Positions 5,276 to 5,323 of a stretch of 5,323 nucleotides of DNA are shown here, piece after piece (within the stretch, counting starts at the first letter, position 1; every line of letters starts with the position of its first letter). The notes beneath the pieces are model-generated. The model ran no database searches. It was not told the origin of the DNA and saw only the letters and a program-made list of their open reading frames with translations. Position numbers and translations under genes: made by a program. The stretch is from Deltaproteobacteria bacterium (GTDB lineage Bacteria > Desulfobacterota > DSM-4660 > Desulfatiglandales > B25-G16): assembly GCA_019310745.1 (NCBI GenBank), contig JAFDDS010000069.1, forward strand, positions 1 to 5,323, read 5' to 3'.

Positions 5276-5323
5276 ATAAAATCCATAACGTTGAGGGCAT
5301 AGCAAAAAAAAGATATCTCCATG

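Larger units (their letters stand above)
5045..5323. repeat. MITE-like nested inverted repeat element, copy 2
   Basis: This element of about 279 bp is related to the one at 2407-2705. It starts CATGGAGATGTC plus T9 and ends with the mirrored A-run plus GATATCTCCATG exactly at the window edge, so it may continue outward. Its inner arms (5079-5115 and 5239-5275) match at 33 of 37 positions. Its 147-bp core (5104-5250) is the reverse complement of the copy 1 core with about nine substitutions and no gaps. The outer flanks run in the same direction as in copy 1: AAGTCAAGGAG on the left in both, and AAATCCATA followed by TTGAGG on the right. No protein is encoded. It lies directly upstream of the minus-strand operon and could influence its promoter. 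Confidence 0.8.

Overview
The window is 5.3 kb of moderately AT-rich bacterial DNA. It holds five intact protein genes, two large related repeat elements and several regulatory sequences. Good Shine-Dalgarno sites, a GTG start and a signal-peptide/membrane protein set (LemA, TPM domain) indicate a bacterium, probably a Gram-negative environmental one. No rRNA or other taxonomic marker is present. The short mirrored ATCCCGAT/ATCGGGAT palindromes inside the repeats are reminiscent of dispersed repeats in anammox-type Planctomycetota, but that is only an impression and I do not assign a lineage.

Layout. Positions 1-278 are non-coding and end in a well-formed promoter (TTGAAA, 17-bp spacer, TAGAAT) whose -35 box lies inside a perfect 14-bp palindrome. 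Positions 279-1316 (+) encode a GalT-family nucleotidyl/phosphoryl transferase with two recognisable Cys2His2 zinc sites. A 328-bp AT-rich gap carries two candidate promoters for the next gene. Positions 1645-2274 (+) encode an unrecognised 209-aa cytosolic protein with an HExxH zincin motif. Positions 2764-4901 on the minus strand form a tight three-gene operon, transcribed in the order TPM-domain protein, nucleotidyltransferase-fold protein, LemA, with gaps of 14 and 15 bp.

This operon is bracketed by two copies of a roughly 280-300-bp, MITE-like repeat (about 2407-2705 and 5045-5323). Each copy has a 147-bp core flanked by inner inverted arms ending in a T7/A7 tract, then outer arms built from the same module. 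The cores are in opposite orientation (138 of 147 positions match by hand alignment), while the outer flanks of both copies are in the same orientation. The core has therefore flipped relative to its own flanks in one copy. This is the most unusual structure in the window.

How the genes may work together. TPM-domain and LemA proteins are both membrane-anchored and often encoded side by side, so the operon probably makes an envelope-associated system. The middle gene keeps the nucleotidyltransferase GS motif but has Asn in place of one catalytic Asp, so its activity is uncertain. The GalT-like enzyme and the zincin have their own apparent promoters and no evident functional link to the operon.
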